A DNA stretch of 64,000 nt from Cyclobacteriaceae bacterium (GTDB lineage Bacteria; Bacteroidota; Bacteroidia; Cytophagales; Cyclobacteriaceae). The stretch spans positions 2,666,001 to 2,730,000 of the forward strand of contig JAHBUD010000001.1 of the NCBI GenBank assembly GCA_019638255.1, given 5' to 3'. The notes beneath the pieces were generated by a model that had not been told where the DNA came from, made no database searches, and saw only the letters and a program-made list of their open reading frames with translations. Below, piece by piece: positions 1 through 6,095 of this stretch; positions within the stretch are counted from its first letter, which is position 1, and the number at the start of each line of letters is the position of its first letter. Made by a program: the position numbers and the translations under genes.

Positions 1-272
1 CCTTTTTTTACTTCTTTGCCTTCGTCAACCAAAATTTCCTCCAGGTAGCCTTCCACACGGGCCCGCACTTCAATGTTTTGAAACGCCTGTATATTGGCCA
101 CATACTCCAGGGGTATGTTGATGTCGCGCTTAATAAGGGTAGTGACTGGATATTCTTCCGGTTCTGATAATTCTGCGGAGCGATCGTTGGAGCGGCATGA
201 AGCAGTAAACAGTATTACGCCAACAATGAACGTGGCAAAGAGCAACGTGTTAATAGTATGGTTAAGGTGCAT
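1..272 (-). CDS. RND efflux periplasmic adaptor, N-terminal part (truncated by window edge)
   Basis: Reading the minus strand from an ATG at 272 gives about 90 residues with no stop before the window edge. They begin with a hydrophobic signal and a lipobox (T-A-S-C, Cys26), so the protein is a predicted lipoprotein. Next comes the entry into the barrel-sandwich/biotinyl-lipoyl region typical of HlyD/AcrA-type membrane fusion proteins: a V-T-x-x-I-x-R-D-I-N-I-P-L-E-Y strand, then V-R-A-R-V-E-G-Y-L and D-E-G-K-E-V-K-K-G. Family proteins bridge an inner-membrane RND pump and an outer-membrane channel. The pump and channel genes would lie beyond position 1. The domain call is confident; substrate is unknown. 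Confidence 0.85.
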   Translation of the reverse strand, partial: MHLNHTINTLLFATFIVGVILFTASCRSNDRSAELSEPEEYPVTTLIKRDINIPLEYVANIQAFQNIEVRARVEGYLEEILVDEGKEVKK

Positions 273-377
273 GGTTATTTTTAAAAATATAAAGGGTATA
301 GCCTATGGGCTGACCGGTTAAAACAATGGAATTAAAAGGGGAGGAAGGGCAGCTGTGTATTGCACCCGATGGATAAC

Positions 378-779
378 CTAAAATAGTTTCCTGAGGTGTA
401 GCGTACGAACTGCTTCGCTAAAAGCAATTCTGCTGCTAAGGAAAATAAATTGTTGATAAACAGTACTGTACGTCTTTCCTTCTGAACTAATCAAAAGTTG
501 AAAGGGATTATCAAGGATATGAAAGCTTCCTGGAACAAGGGAGATACGCAACCGGTCGTGGCGTTGTGAAATTGAACGGAATTCATCCAGTTCTTCCTGA
601 TCCCCAGCCGGTATATCACGTTTACCGAGAGCCTCCAATAGAAATTCCGCCAGTGTTACCGGCTGGTAGGAGCTATTCAGCGGCAACGATAAATCCGCCC
701 GATGATCCTCAAACAATGCAGCGTTGAGGAAAATCAGGACAAAAAAGTTTACGGTTGAATTCTTGAAAAAGCTCTTCAC
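378..779 (-). CDS. small exported hypothetical protein (GTG start proposed)
   Basis: I do not recognise this protein. The open frame extends to a TTG at 908, but it contains no ATG. A GTG at 777-779 gives a 133-aa protein that opens with a plausible signal or anchor (K-S-F-F-K, then a hydrophobic N-F-F-V-L-I-F-L stretch) followed by a soluble region rich in charged residues. I prefer that start because the upstream extension looks like random sequence. The gene lies behind the palindromic element at 973-1046 and outside the direct-repeat island, so it is probably chromosomal. It ends 106 bp from the start of the RND adaptor on the same strand and could be co-transcribed with it. Start site and function are both uncertain. 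Confidence 0.5.
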   Translation of the reverse strand: MKSFFKNSTVNFFVLIFLNAALFEDHRADLSLPLNSSYQPVTLAEFLLEALGKRDIPAGDQEELDEFRSISQRHDRLRISLVPGSFHILDNPFQLLISSEGKTYSTVYQQFIFLSSRIAFSEAVRTLHLRKLF

Positions 780-972
780 TGTAGCCAAAACTTGCGCAAA
801 GTTGCAGAAGGAAAAATCAATTATCAAATACGATGGGATGGATGGCCAATACGGTTTACTACAACGTTTGAAGTTTAAACTTACAACGCCAACAAGGGAG
901 GAATGCAATCATCAACAATCAATAGACACATGTTATGTGCGGGGGCGGATATCGAATCAGGAAATAGCAACT

Positions 973-1046
973 TAACATAATATAAATTATATAACTCTTT
1001 CCTGCGCTGCTGCCTGATGCTCAGTTATATAATTATATTATGTTAA
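973..1046. repeat. near-perfect inverted repeat (stem-loop element)
   Basis: Two arms of about 24 bases (roughly 973-997 and 1023-1046) are reverse complements apart from one extra A in the left arm. They are separated by a GC-richer loop of about 25 bases. The arms are almost pure A/T with the ends TTAACATAAT and ATTATGTTAA. The right arm is part of the 65-bp direct repeat that recurs at 10253, where the partner arm is more degraded. Such a structure could be a recombination site or a repetitive extragenic palindrome; which one cannot be decided here. Confidence 0.75.
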
Positions 1047-1086
1047 CCATCTGGCGCCTCCATCACGCAATCCCTGCGGGCGCCAT
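1022..1086. repeat. 65-bp direct repeat, left copy
   Basis: This copy matches 10253-10317 at 64 of 65 positions; the single difference is G in one and A in the other within CATCACRCAATCC. It starts with the A/T-rich palindrome arm and ends in a GC-rich hairpin (GGCGCC...GGGCGCC). Together the two copies enclose about 9.2 kb containing the kinase/phosphatase and Argonaute genes. They could be the ends of a mobile unit or a substrate for homologous excision. Confidence 0.85.
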
Positions 1087-1634
1087 CTGGGGGTTTACGG
1101 TTCTGTATCAAGTGTGGCAAGTTGCCGCGCCTACCAGCCGCACAATTATATAATTTGACGTTATATTAAATAGCCGCTCAAGCCTGCCCGCATCCGGGCC
1201 TCAGTGCACACAGTCTTGAGCGCCTGTTAATGATGAAGTGTACAGCTAAAAGTTTTTTTTGCCCGCGCGCATTTAAGGCACCAGCCGCACAAGCATAAGA
1301 AACCGAGGCATTAGCCGAGGTTCACGAATTCCTTAGAAAATAAACAAAGCATGAGTAATTGCAGGCCGCGCAATTCCTGCGCACAAAATCCTAAGCCAGC
1401 AAAGCATTTTGGTGCTGGAAAAAGCTCACACAGTTTATTTGATTTGCTCCGCTAACGCTATGCAATAAACAGCGGTGTTCGCACTTTTTTGTTATGTACT
1501 TTTTGCCCCCGCTGGTGCGGGATGAAACACTTGATGCAAAAAGTACCAAAAAAATCAAGGCCCAAAAATGCTTCCGCCCACATGCCAACGCACCACCCCG
1601 CTTTTGGGCCGGGCCAGCGCGCAGCCTAGTCAAG
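1087..1634. repeat. non-coding repeat-rich tract with several hairpins, cassette-array-like
   Basis: No convincing gene is seen here. Hairpin arms visible: CGCTCAAG/CTTGAGCG at 1175-1182 and 1215-1222; GTACTTTTTG/CAAAAAGTAC at 1496-1505 and 1537-1546; GGCCCAAAA/TTTTGGGCC at 1559-1567 and 1602-1610. A 13-base direct repeat ACCAGCCGCACAA occurs at 1133-1145 and 1280-1292. An A/T-rich tract near 1143-1170 resembles a decayed third copy of the flanking palindrome. The mixture of imperfect palindromes between small gene modules resembles attC-type cassette arrays, but no integrase is in the window. Confidence 0.5.
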
Positions 1635-2273
1635 TCATTCAGATGAATCCTTTAGATCATGGTCTGAGAGATAATTTTTACCAAGTCTGTTTATTGCCCT
1701 TATAATACTCTCATCAGTAACAGCCTTCTGATCATCGTAAAGAAGGTCATCTGAGATGAACGTGCGAGTCTCTCTTAGATCGACTTGAAGTTCTAAGTTT
1801 CCGTTGGTGATTGAGAATCTTTTTCCAAAGACTGATCCGATACAAACTCCACCGTTAACACGAGTGTAAAATTGGTTATCAGTTTCACTTTGGATTATAG
1901 CTGGAGTCTTCATGAGCATTTCTTTCAAGGCCTCACTTGGCGTCAATTGAGGATGATATCTCTCTGAAATCCTCTCGGCTACATGCTTATTAAACCCAAA
2001 AAGTGTGATGCTGTTCGGTGCCAAAATCAAGCTATACCAGGTGAACCATCCCTTAGGTTGCGGGCGTTTGATATGAAGGCTATATTGACCACCATATTCA
2101 GGTCTATAGATTATATGCCAATTATTTCCTCTTTTTGAAGTGTAATTGCTCGCATGCCTCTTCCTGATTTTCTTTTTAGTCATCGCCCTTACGACATAGT
2201 CCCGCATCTCATCGAAGAAGTCCCTAACAACTTCTAAGGCGAATTCACTATCATTCATTCCTTCAACAATCAT
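1635..2273 (-). CDS. hypothetical protein, 212 aa, accessory
   Basis: I do not recognise a family. It starts at an ATG at 2273 (a second ATG five codons in is equally possible). The N-terminal third is charged and basic (a K-K-K-I-R-K-R-H run near residue 35). The middle contains a conserved-looking I-T-L-F-G-F-N-K-H followed by A-E-R-I-S-E-R. The C-terminal half has a G-G-V-C-I-G segment and an acidic tail. The H-x-x-E-R-x-x-x-R pattern faintly recalls small nuclease/toxin folds of the RelE/barnase-EndoU kind, but I cannot support that further. It sits alone between hairpin elements inside the direct-repeat island, like a single-gene cassette. Confidence 0.6.
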   Translation of the reverse strand: MIVEGMNDSEFALEVVRDFFDEMRDYVVRAMTKKKIRKRHASNYTSKRGNNWHIIYRPEYGGQYSLHIKRPQPKGWFTWYSLILAPNSITLFGFNKHVAERISERYHPQLTPSEALKEMLMKTPAIIQSETDNQFYTRVNGGVCIGSVFGKRFSITNGNLELQVDLRETRTFISDDLLYDDQKAVTDESIIRAINRLGKNYLSDHDLKDSSE

Positions 2274-2298
2274 ATCCTCATCGGTTTCGAATAATACT

Positions 2299-2483
2299 TA
2301 AACATAACACAAAGTTACGGGCGTGCGGAATAGAAAGCTGCAAGGGTTCGCGGAGTTTATCCCGCCCTTCAGCGGGCGGGGCCTGCACATAAAAAAATCT
2401 CCATCCGCCAGCTGGCGGATAGTATTTTTTTACGGCAGCCCTTGCACCTTTCTATCCGGTCCCGTGTGGTCGCGCTATGTTTA
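2299..2483. repeat. 185-bp imperfect palindrome with nested hairpins
   Basis: The outer arms pair TAAACATA (from 2299) with TATGTTTA (to 2483), and GGAATAGAAAGCTGCAAGGG (2327-2346) with its near complement at 2439-2457. Inside are a CCCGCCC/GGGCGGG hairpin (2361-2380) and a perfect 18-bp palindrome (2403-2420) flanked by an A-run on its left and a T-run on its right. The inner palindrome could act as a bidirectional terminator between the PP2C gene and the 212-aa gene. The large outer pairing suggests a folded single-strand recombination site or a decayed transposable element. Confidence 0.65.
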
Positions 2484-2701
2484 AATATTTATTTCGTGTC
2501 CGCATCGGTGGCTGGTGGCTGCTGGCGGGCGTTTGGCTCAAGTGGCGTAGGCCACTCTTTCGTTATTGCAACATGTGGTGGGACTATCGTGAGTACTCGC
2601 TGCGCGTGTTGTGGTTTGAAGTTTCTATTTCAGAGCTCCCGTTTTAGGGGGCTCTTTTTTTTTAAGTATTGGAGAGGATAGTATAGCATAGCATAGAAGA
2701 T
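2484..2701. other. non-coding stretch with a terminator-like hairpin
   Basis: No gene is supported. It contains cassette-like sequence (GTGGCGTAGGCCAC at about 2541-2554 is a small palindrome) and, at 2632-2663, a hairpin AGAGCTCCC/GGGGGCTCT followed by nine T on the plus strand. That looks like a rho-independent terminator reading rightward, yet no plus-strand gene precedes it, so it may be the relic of a lost cassette. Confidence 0.4.
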
Positions 2702-3400
2702 TTATATTTCAATACAGATAAATGTTGCGTTATCGTGTAAAATTCTATTCTCAAGCTCAATAATTAATTTTCTCCCTAATTCGTCCAAAGACTTAAATTT
2801 TATTGATATATCTCGTATTTCGAGTTTGGAGATAACTTCATGAAACCCGTCAGTTGAAAATATAATCCGATCACCGCTTTCAAGATTGAAGTTAAAATTT
2901 TGCGGTTCAAACATATCTGGCCTGCCGAGTACATTTTCAATAATATTTCTTCTTGAATAGAATTTTCTTTCATTGATATTTATTTCTCCTTCACGAATGA
3001 GTCTTCCTAATTCAGTCTGGTCAATTGTTAACTGCTTTATTCCGTTCCCTCGCAGAACGCATGCACGGCTATCACCTATATGAATACCCATAATCAATTT
3101 TTCAGTGATTACTCCTCCAGTGAAAGTTGTAGCGATCTTGTCGTCATTGAAATGATTTTTTGCAATTTCAATAAGAGAGTCATTTGTATTAATAAGGAAT
3201 TGATTTAGGTCAGGTGTAACGTTTTCCTTACAGAATTTTTCGAACCTTGTAATAACAAAATTGCTTGCGAAATCTCCATGATTAAGACCCCCTACTCCAT
3301 CAGCTACTGCTGCATACACAACATTATTAAGCTCTGAAACGTACAACGAATCTTCATTAAGTTTTCTAGAACCTGTATTTGTATATTTTATAAATTTCAT
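2702..3400 (-). CDS. PP2C-family serine/threonine protein phosphatase
   Basis: The 232-aa protein carries the PP2C metal-binding motifs in order: G-S-R-x-x-N-E-D (Glu16-Asp17), A-D-G-V-G-G (Asp34), G-D-S-R-A, S-T-D-G-F, and a C-terminal D-N-A-T-F (Asp223). It is the length of a bare catalytic domain, with no membrane segment. The ATG at 3400 is preferred over an upstream TTG because it gives the ATGA four-base overlap with the end of the kinase gene, a sign of translational coupling. Family members remove phosphate from Ser/Thr in Mn/Mg-dependent fashion, so the obvious partner is the kinase next door. Being inside the island, the pair is a signalling or defence module rather than housekeeping. 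Confidence 0.93.
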   Translation of the reverse strand: MKFIKYTNTGSRKLNEDSLYVSELNNVVYAAVADGVGGLNHGDFASNFVITRFEKFCKENVTPDLNQFLINTNDSLIEIAKNHFNDDKIATTFTGGVITEKLIMGIHIGDSRACVLRGNGIKQLTIDQTELGRLIREGEININERKFYSRRNIIENVLGRPDMFEPQNFNFNLESGDRIIFSTDGFHEVISKLEIRDISIKFKSLDELGRKLIIELENRILHDNATFICIEI

Positions 3401-4704
3401 TTCTTGCAAACCTCTTTTATTGTTTTTTGAATTTCTGGGTTCAAAGATTCTATAGTATAACTTATGGAATAAAAAAGATGTTTTATTGCACTACAAAACT
3501 TATCTCCATCAACTCTAATTTCCATACAAATTCTTTTAAGAAGTCTCTCTTCAATATCTCCTGAGAGGTATTTGGCGGCCTTTCTCTCTACGTACCACCT
3601 ATTATGGTTAGTTCCTAAATACAATAGAGCAAAAGTTCCTTCTGCTAATATATCCACGCTCCCCTGTTCCATAAAAGCTGTGACTCTGTTTGCCAGTGTG
3701 TCACAGAAATCCCAACTAAATCCAGACGATCTCACGTACTGACAATATACCTTGGCAATGAATGCAGATTGGTTTTTATCTTGATTGATAAGGGCAATAT
3801 GGTCTAAACTAATCTCTTCAAGAATAATTTTCTTTTCGCTATCGCTAATCGTTGAACTCAAGAAATCCGATAATTTTGAAACGTCCTGGTCGTCAAAAGT
3901 TGATATGTCCTTCTTCAGGGAATCTAATACCAACTGCCCAGTATGAGTCTTGGTTGCTACTGCAACTTTTGAAACTGAAATCAGTGCCTCGCGAAAAGAT
4001 GCCACGCTTGGAAATCTTCGAATAGGATTCATTCTCGTAGCCCCTAATAAGATGTCTCCGTATTCAGACGTTTCGGAAATTTCGTTGCAAGGAATCCTTT
4101 TGGTTAGCCCTACAAAATCATGGAGAATGCAGCCCAAGGAAAAAATATCAGATTGAATGCTAGCAAACTTAAGATCTTGTGTTATCTCCGGGGCAGTGTA
4201 CATATCAGAGGTCTTAGCCATTCCAGTATTAGTTAAAGTAGTTACCCCTGTCTGGTTTAGGGATATTAGCCCAAAATCACCAATTGCATATCCTATTTTT
4301 TTAAATCGTAAAACGTTTGCTGGTTTTAAATCTCGATGATAAATCCCAAGAGAGTGCATCTCCTCTAGCCCGGCCATTATATCGTAAAGACATTTTAAGA
4401 AATTACTGCTATCCAATGTCTTATCTACCATATCATCATACATAGAGGACTCAGCAAGTGGCATAATAAAAGATGGAGGATCGGTAGCTTGGATCTCAAC
4501 CACAGGAACAATATTGGGATGCTTTATAAGCTGTTGGTATTTCGCTTCTTTAGTGAATCTTTTTTTGGCTATTTCTTCTATACCACTCATAGAAGGATGT
4601 ATATGAAAAGTTTTTAATGCAAACTCTTCACCCTTAGAATTTTCAATTACTTGAACAATCCCAAATCCTCCCTGCCCCCTATTTCCTGTAACTTTGAACT
4701 TCAT
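3397..4704 (-). CDS. Ser/Thr protein kinase with an unknown C-terminal domain
   Basis: Residues 1-~250 form a Hanks-type kinase: G-Q-G-G-F-G loop (10-15), catalytic Lys31 in F-A-L-K, helix-C Glu53, H-R-D-L-K-P-A-N loop (Asp125), D-F-G (Asp143), and a T-A-P-E-I in place of the usual APE. All catalytic residues are present. Residues ~250-435 are a soluble helical domain I do not recognise; no transmembrane segment is seen, so the kinase is cytoplasmic. The ATG at 4704 is chosen over a GTG nine codons upstream because it places the usual short N-terminal strand before the loop. It is coupled to the PP2C gene downstream and transcribed divergently from the Argonaute operon, across a shared palindromic operator. 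Confidence 0.92.
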   Translation of the reverse strand: MKFKVTGNRGQGGFGIVQVIENSKGEEFALKTFHIHPSMSGIEEIAKKRFTKEAKYQQLIKHPNIVPVVEIQATDPPSFIMPLAESSMYDDMVDKTLDSSNFLKCLYDIMAGLEEMHSLGIYHRDLKPANVLRFKKIGYAIGDFGLISLNQTGVTTLTNTGMAKTSDMYTAPEITQDLKFASIQSDIFSLGCILHDFVGLTKRIPCNEISETSEYGDILLGATRMNPIRRFPSVASFREALISVSKVAVATKTHTGQLVLDSLKKDISTFDDQDVSKLSDFLSSTISDSEKKIILEEISLDHIALINQDKNQSAFIAKVYCQYVRSSGFSWDFCDTLANRVTAFMEQGSVDILAEGTFALLYLGTNHNRWYVERKAAKYLSGDIEERLLKRICMEIRVDGDKFCSAIKHLFYSISYTIESLNPEIQKTIKEVCKK

Positions 4705-4758
4705 TGAGTCGATTTTATGCAGAATTACCACAATTTATGCCCAAAAACAAATAATTTG

Positions 4759-4791
4759 GACTATTGAGTTGACTAACAACTCAACATAGTC
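4759..4791. promoter_or_regulatory. palindromic operator in the divergent promoter region
   Basis: GACTATTGAGTTG (4759-4771) and CAACTCAACATAGTC (4777-4791) are inverted copies around a 5-base centre. The core TTGAGTTG/CAACTCAA is perfect. It is the natural target for the XRE regulator encoded immediately to the right. It overlaps the predicted promoter of that operon and lies 55 bp upstream of the kinase start codon, so binding could repress both directions. Confidence 0.75.
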
Positions 4792-4799
4792 TATATTTG
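4769..4799 (+). promoter_or_regulatory. predicted Bacteroidota-type promoter of the Argonaute operon
   Basis: A -33 TTG (4769-4771) and a -7 TATATTTG (4792-4799, fitting TAnnTTTG exactly) are separated by 20 bases. The -7 element ends only four bases before the ATG at 4804, so transcription would start at or almost at the start codon and the message would be leaderless or nearly so. The -33 element lies within the operator palindrome, consistent with autorepression. Confidence 0.7.
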
Positions 4800-4803
4800 T
4801 TTC

Positions 4804-5148
4804 ATGGAAGAAATATCATACGGCAAATTATTGAAGGAGTTGAGACGTCAAAAAGGTGTGGCTCAACGGGATTTAGCAGCTTCAGTTGGAGTTGATTTTT
4901 CATACATCAGTAAAATAGAGAATGATCGGCTTCAACCTCCATCAGCAGATACAACTATAAAAATCTGTGAGGCTTTGGGTGTTCCCAATGAGGTTCTATT
5001 GTCTCTCTCTGGTAAGGTTAGTTCAGAGATGAAAGATACTATGACATCTAGTAAATCGGCTATTAAATTCTTACATGCTGTTAAGGATATGCAGTTGACG
5101 GATGCAGAGTGGGATAAACTCACTTCAAAACTAAAGAAATTGAGGTAA
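4804..5148 (+). CDS. XRE-family HTH transcriptional regulator
   Basis: A 114-aa protein with a classical XRE/Cro helix-turn-helix at residues ~8-62: L-L-K-E-L-R-R-Q-K-G, then Q-R-D-L-A-A-S-V-G-V and Y-I-S-K-I-E-N-D-R-L-Q-P-P-S. The rest (to the C-terminus) is a short helical region likely used for dimerisation. It is the first gene of the Argonaute operon; its TAA overlaps the next ATG (TAATG). With the palindrome just upstream it is most likely an autorepressor that also sees the kinase promoter. In the family such regulators often keep defence genes quiet until a trigger; that role here is inferred. Confidence 0.92.
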   Translation: MEEISYGKLLKELRRQKGVAQRDLAASVGVDFSYISKIENDRLQPPSADTTIKICEALGVPNEVLLSLSGKVSSEMKDTMTSSKSAIKFLHAVKDMQLTDAEWDKLTSKLKKLR

Positions 5149-6095
5149 TGCAATTAAATTTCTTCGATACTGACACTTCTGTAGAAAAAGAGATTGAAAA
5201 AATCTCCTGGTCGCCTTCTAAAATGGGTACTTTAAAACAGTGCCCTCGAAAGTATTATTATCAGTATTATGGAAGCAAACAGTTAAAGGCAAAAGAAGAT
5301 CATAATAAGGAAAGGCTCAAGTATCTCTCCAATCTGTCGAATAAAAGTTTAGTAGCTGGGGAGATTATCCATTCTGTAATTGCAGTGTTCTTTAGGAAAG
5401 CTAAGTCTAGCGAAGTTTGGAAAGAAGATCGGCTGATAAGTTTTGCACTGAGTATTCTCAGAGACACTTTTAAATTCACGAGAGATGAAAGAGAAGGTAT
5501 TCATAACTTAATGCAATATCCACCAGCAATACTAAAAGAGATCTATTACAAGCAATCTAATGAACAAGAGATTTTTGATGAGATAAGTGAACGCCTAAAA
5601 GTTAGCTTGTCTAATTTTTACACATCACTGGCATTTTCGTATCTAATTGAAAATGGAAAAAAGATTGATTCAATTATTGAAGGAAAGTGTAACTATCAAT
5701 TACCTCCAAATATAAAAGTGGATGGTGTTATTGACCTTGCCTTTGGCGATCAGGATAAATTTTGGATTGCAGATTGGAAAACTGGCAAAGTAGAAGAAGA
5801 AGATACTAGCCTACAGCTTCTCTCATATGCACTATGGGCGATTCATCAAAAAGGTATAAGTAAGGATTCAATCGTAATTCAAAAGGCATATTTAGTTGAT
5901 GCGAGACTTGAAGAACTTGAGTACTCTGAAAAGCATTTGGATCGCGCACGTGCAAGAATAATGCAGGATTCAGAAATTTTGAGAGAATTAAATGATTTTG
6001 GAAAAGAAGGAAATGATCAGGCATTTTCTAAATGTGGGCAAATCAAAATATGCAACCTTTGCCCTTTTCAAGAAGTGTGTGATAAAAGTAAGTAA
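5148..6095 (+). CDS. RecB/Cas4-like PD-(D/E)XK nuclease with Fe-S-type cysteines
   Basis: The 315-aa protein begins with W-S-P-S-K-x-x-T-L-x-x-C-P-R-K-Y-Y, the signature of AddB/RecB-type nucleases (Cys32). Nuclease motifs follow: G-E-I-I-H (His75), V-D-G-V-I-D-L (Asp192 and Asp196), and A-D-W-K-T-G-K (Asp209, Lys211). The C-terminus has C-x5-C-x2-C-x5-C (Cys296, 302, 305, 311), which with Cys32 can build the 4Fe-4S cluster known from AddB and Cas4. Predicted activity: metal-dependent DNA end processing or degradation. It is coupled by TAATG overlaps to the regulator upstream and to the Argonaute gene downstream, so it is a likely partner for making or using guides or for destroying target DNA. 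Confidence 0.9.
   Translation: MQLNFFDTDTSVEKEIEKISWSPSKMGTLKQCPRKYYYQYYGSKQLKAKEDHNKERLKYLSNLSNKSLVAGEIIHSVIAVFFRKAKSSEVWKEDRLISFALSILRDTFKFTRDEREGIHNLMQYPPAILKEIYYKQSNEQEIFDEISERLKVSLSNFYTSLAFSYLIENGKKIDSIIEGKCNYQLPPNIKVDGVIDLAFGDQDKFWIADWKTGKVEEEDTSLQLLSYALWAIHQKGISKDSIVIQKAYLVDARLEELEYSEKHLDRARARIMQDSEILRELNDFGKEGNDQAFSKCGQIKICNLCPFQEVCDKSK

Noticed and set aside
724..975. 83-codon plus-strand frame
   Set aside because: It overlaps the minus-strand exported protein and runs into the palindrome; the minus-strand frame is more protein-like.
1391..1633. 80-codon minus-strand frame with a hydrophobic stretch
   Set aside because: It lies across two hairpins (1496-1546 and 1559-1610) of the repeat tract; such frames arise from the repeat sequence itself. 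No gene-like composition.
2442..2681. 79-codon plus-strand frame rich in Cys/Gly/Phe
   Set aside because: It spans the right arm of the 185-bp palindrome and a terminator-like hairpin; composition is not protein-like.
973..2701. CRISPR array or integron proper
   Set aside because: Repeats are inverted, few and irregular in spacing, so not CRISPR. No integrase gene or proven attC site is in the window, so integron stays a resemblance only.
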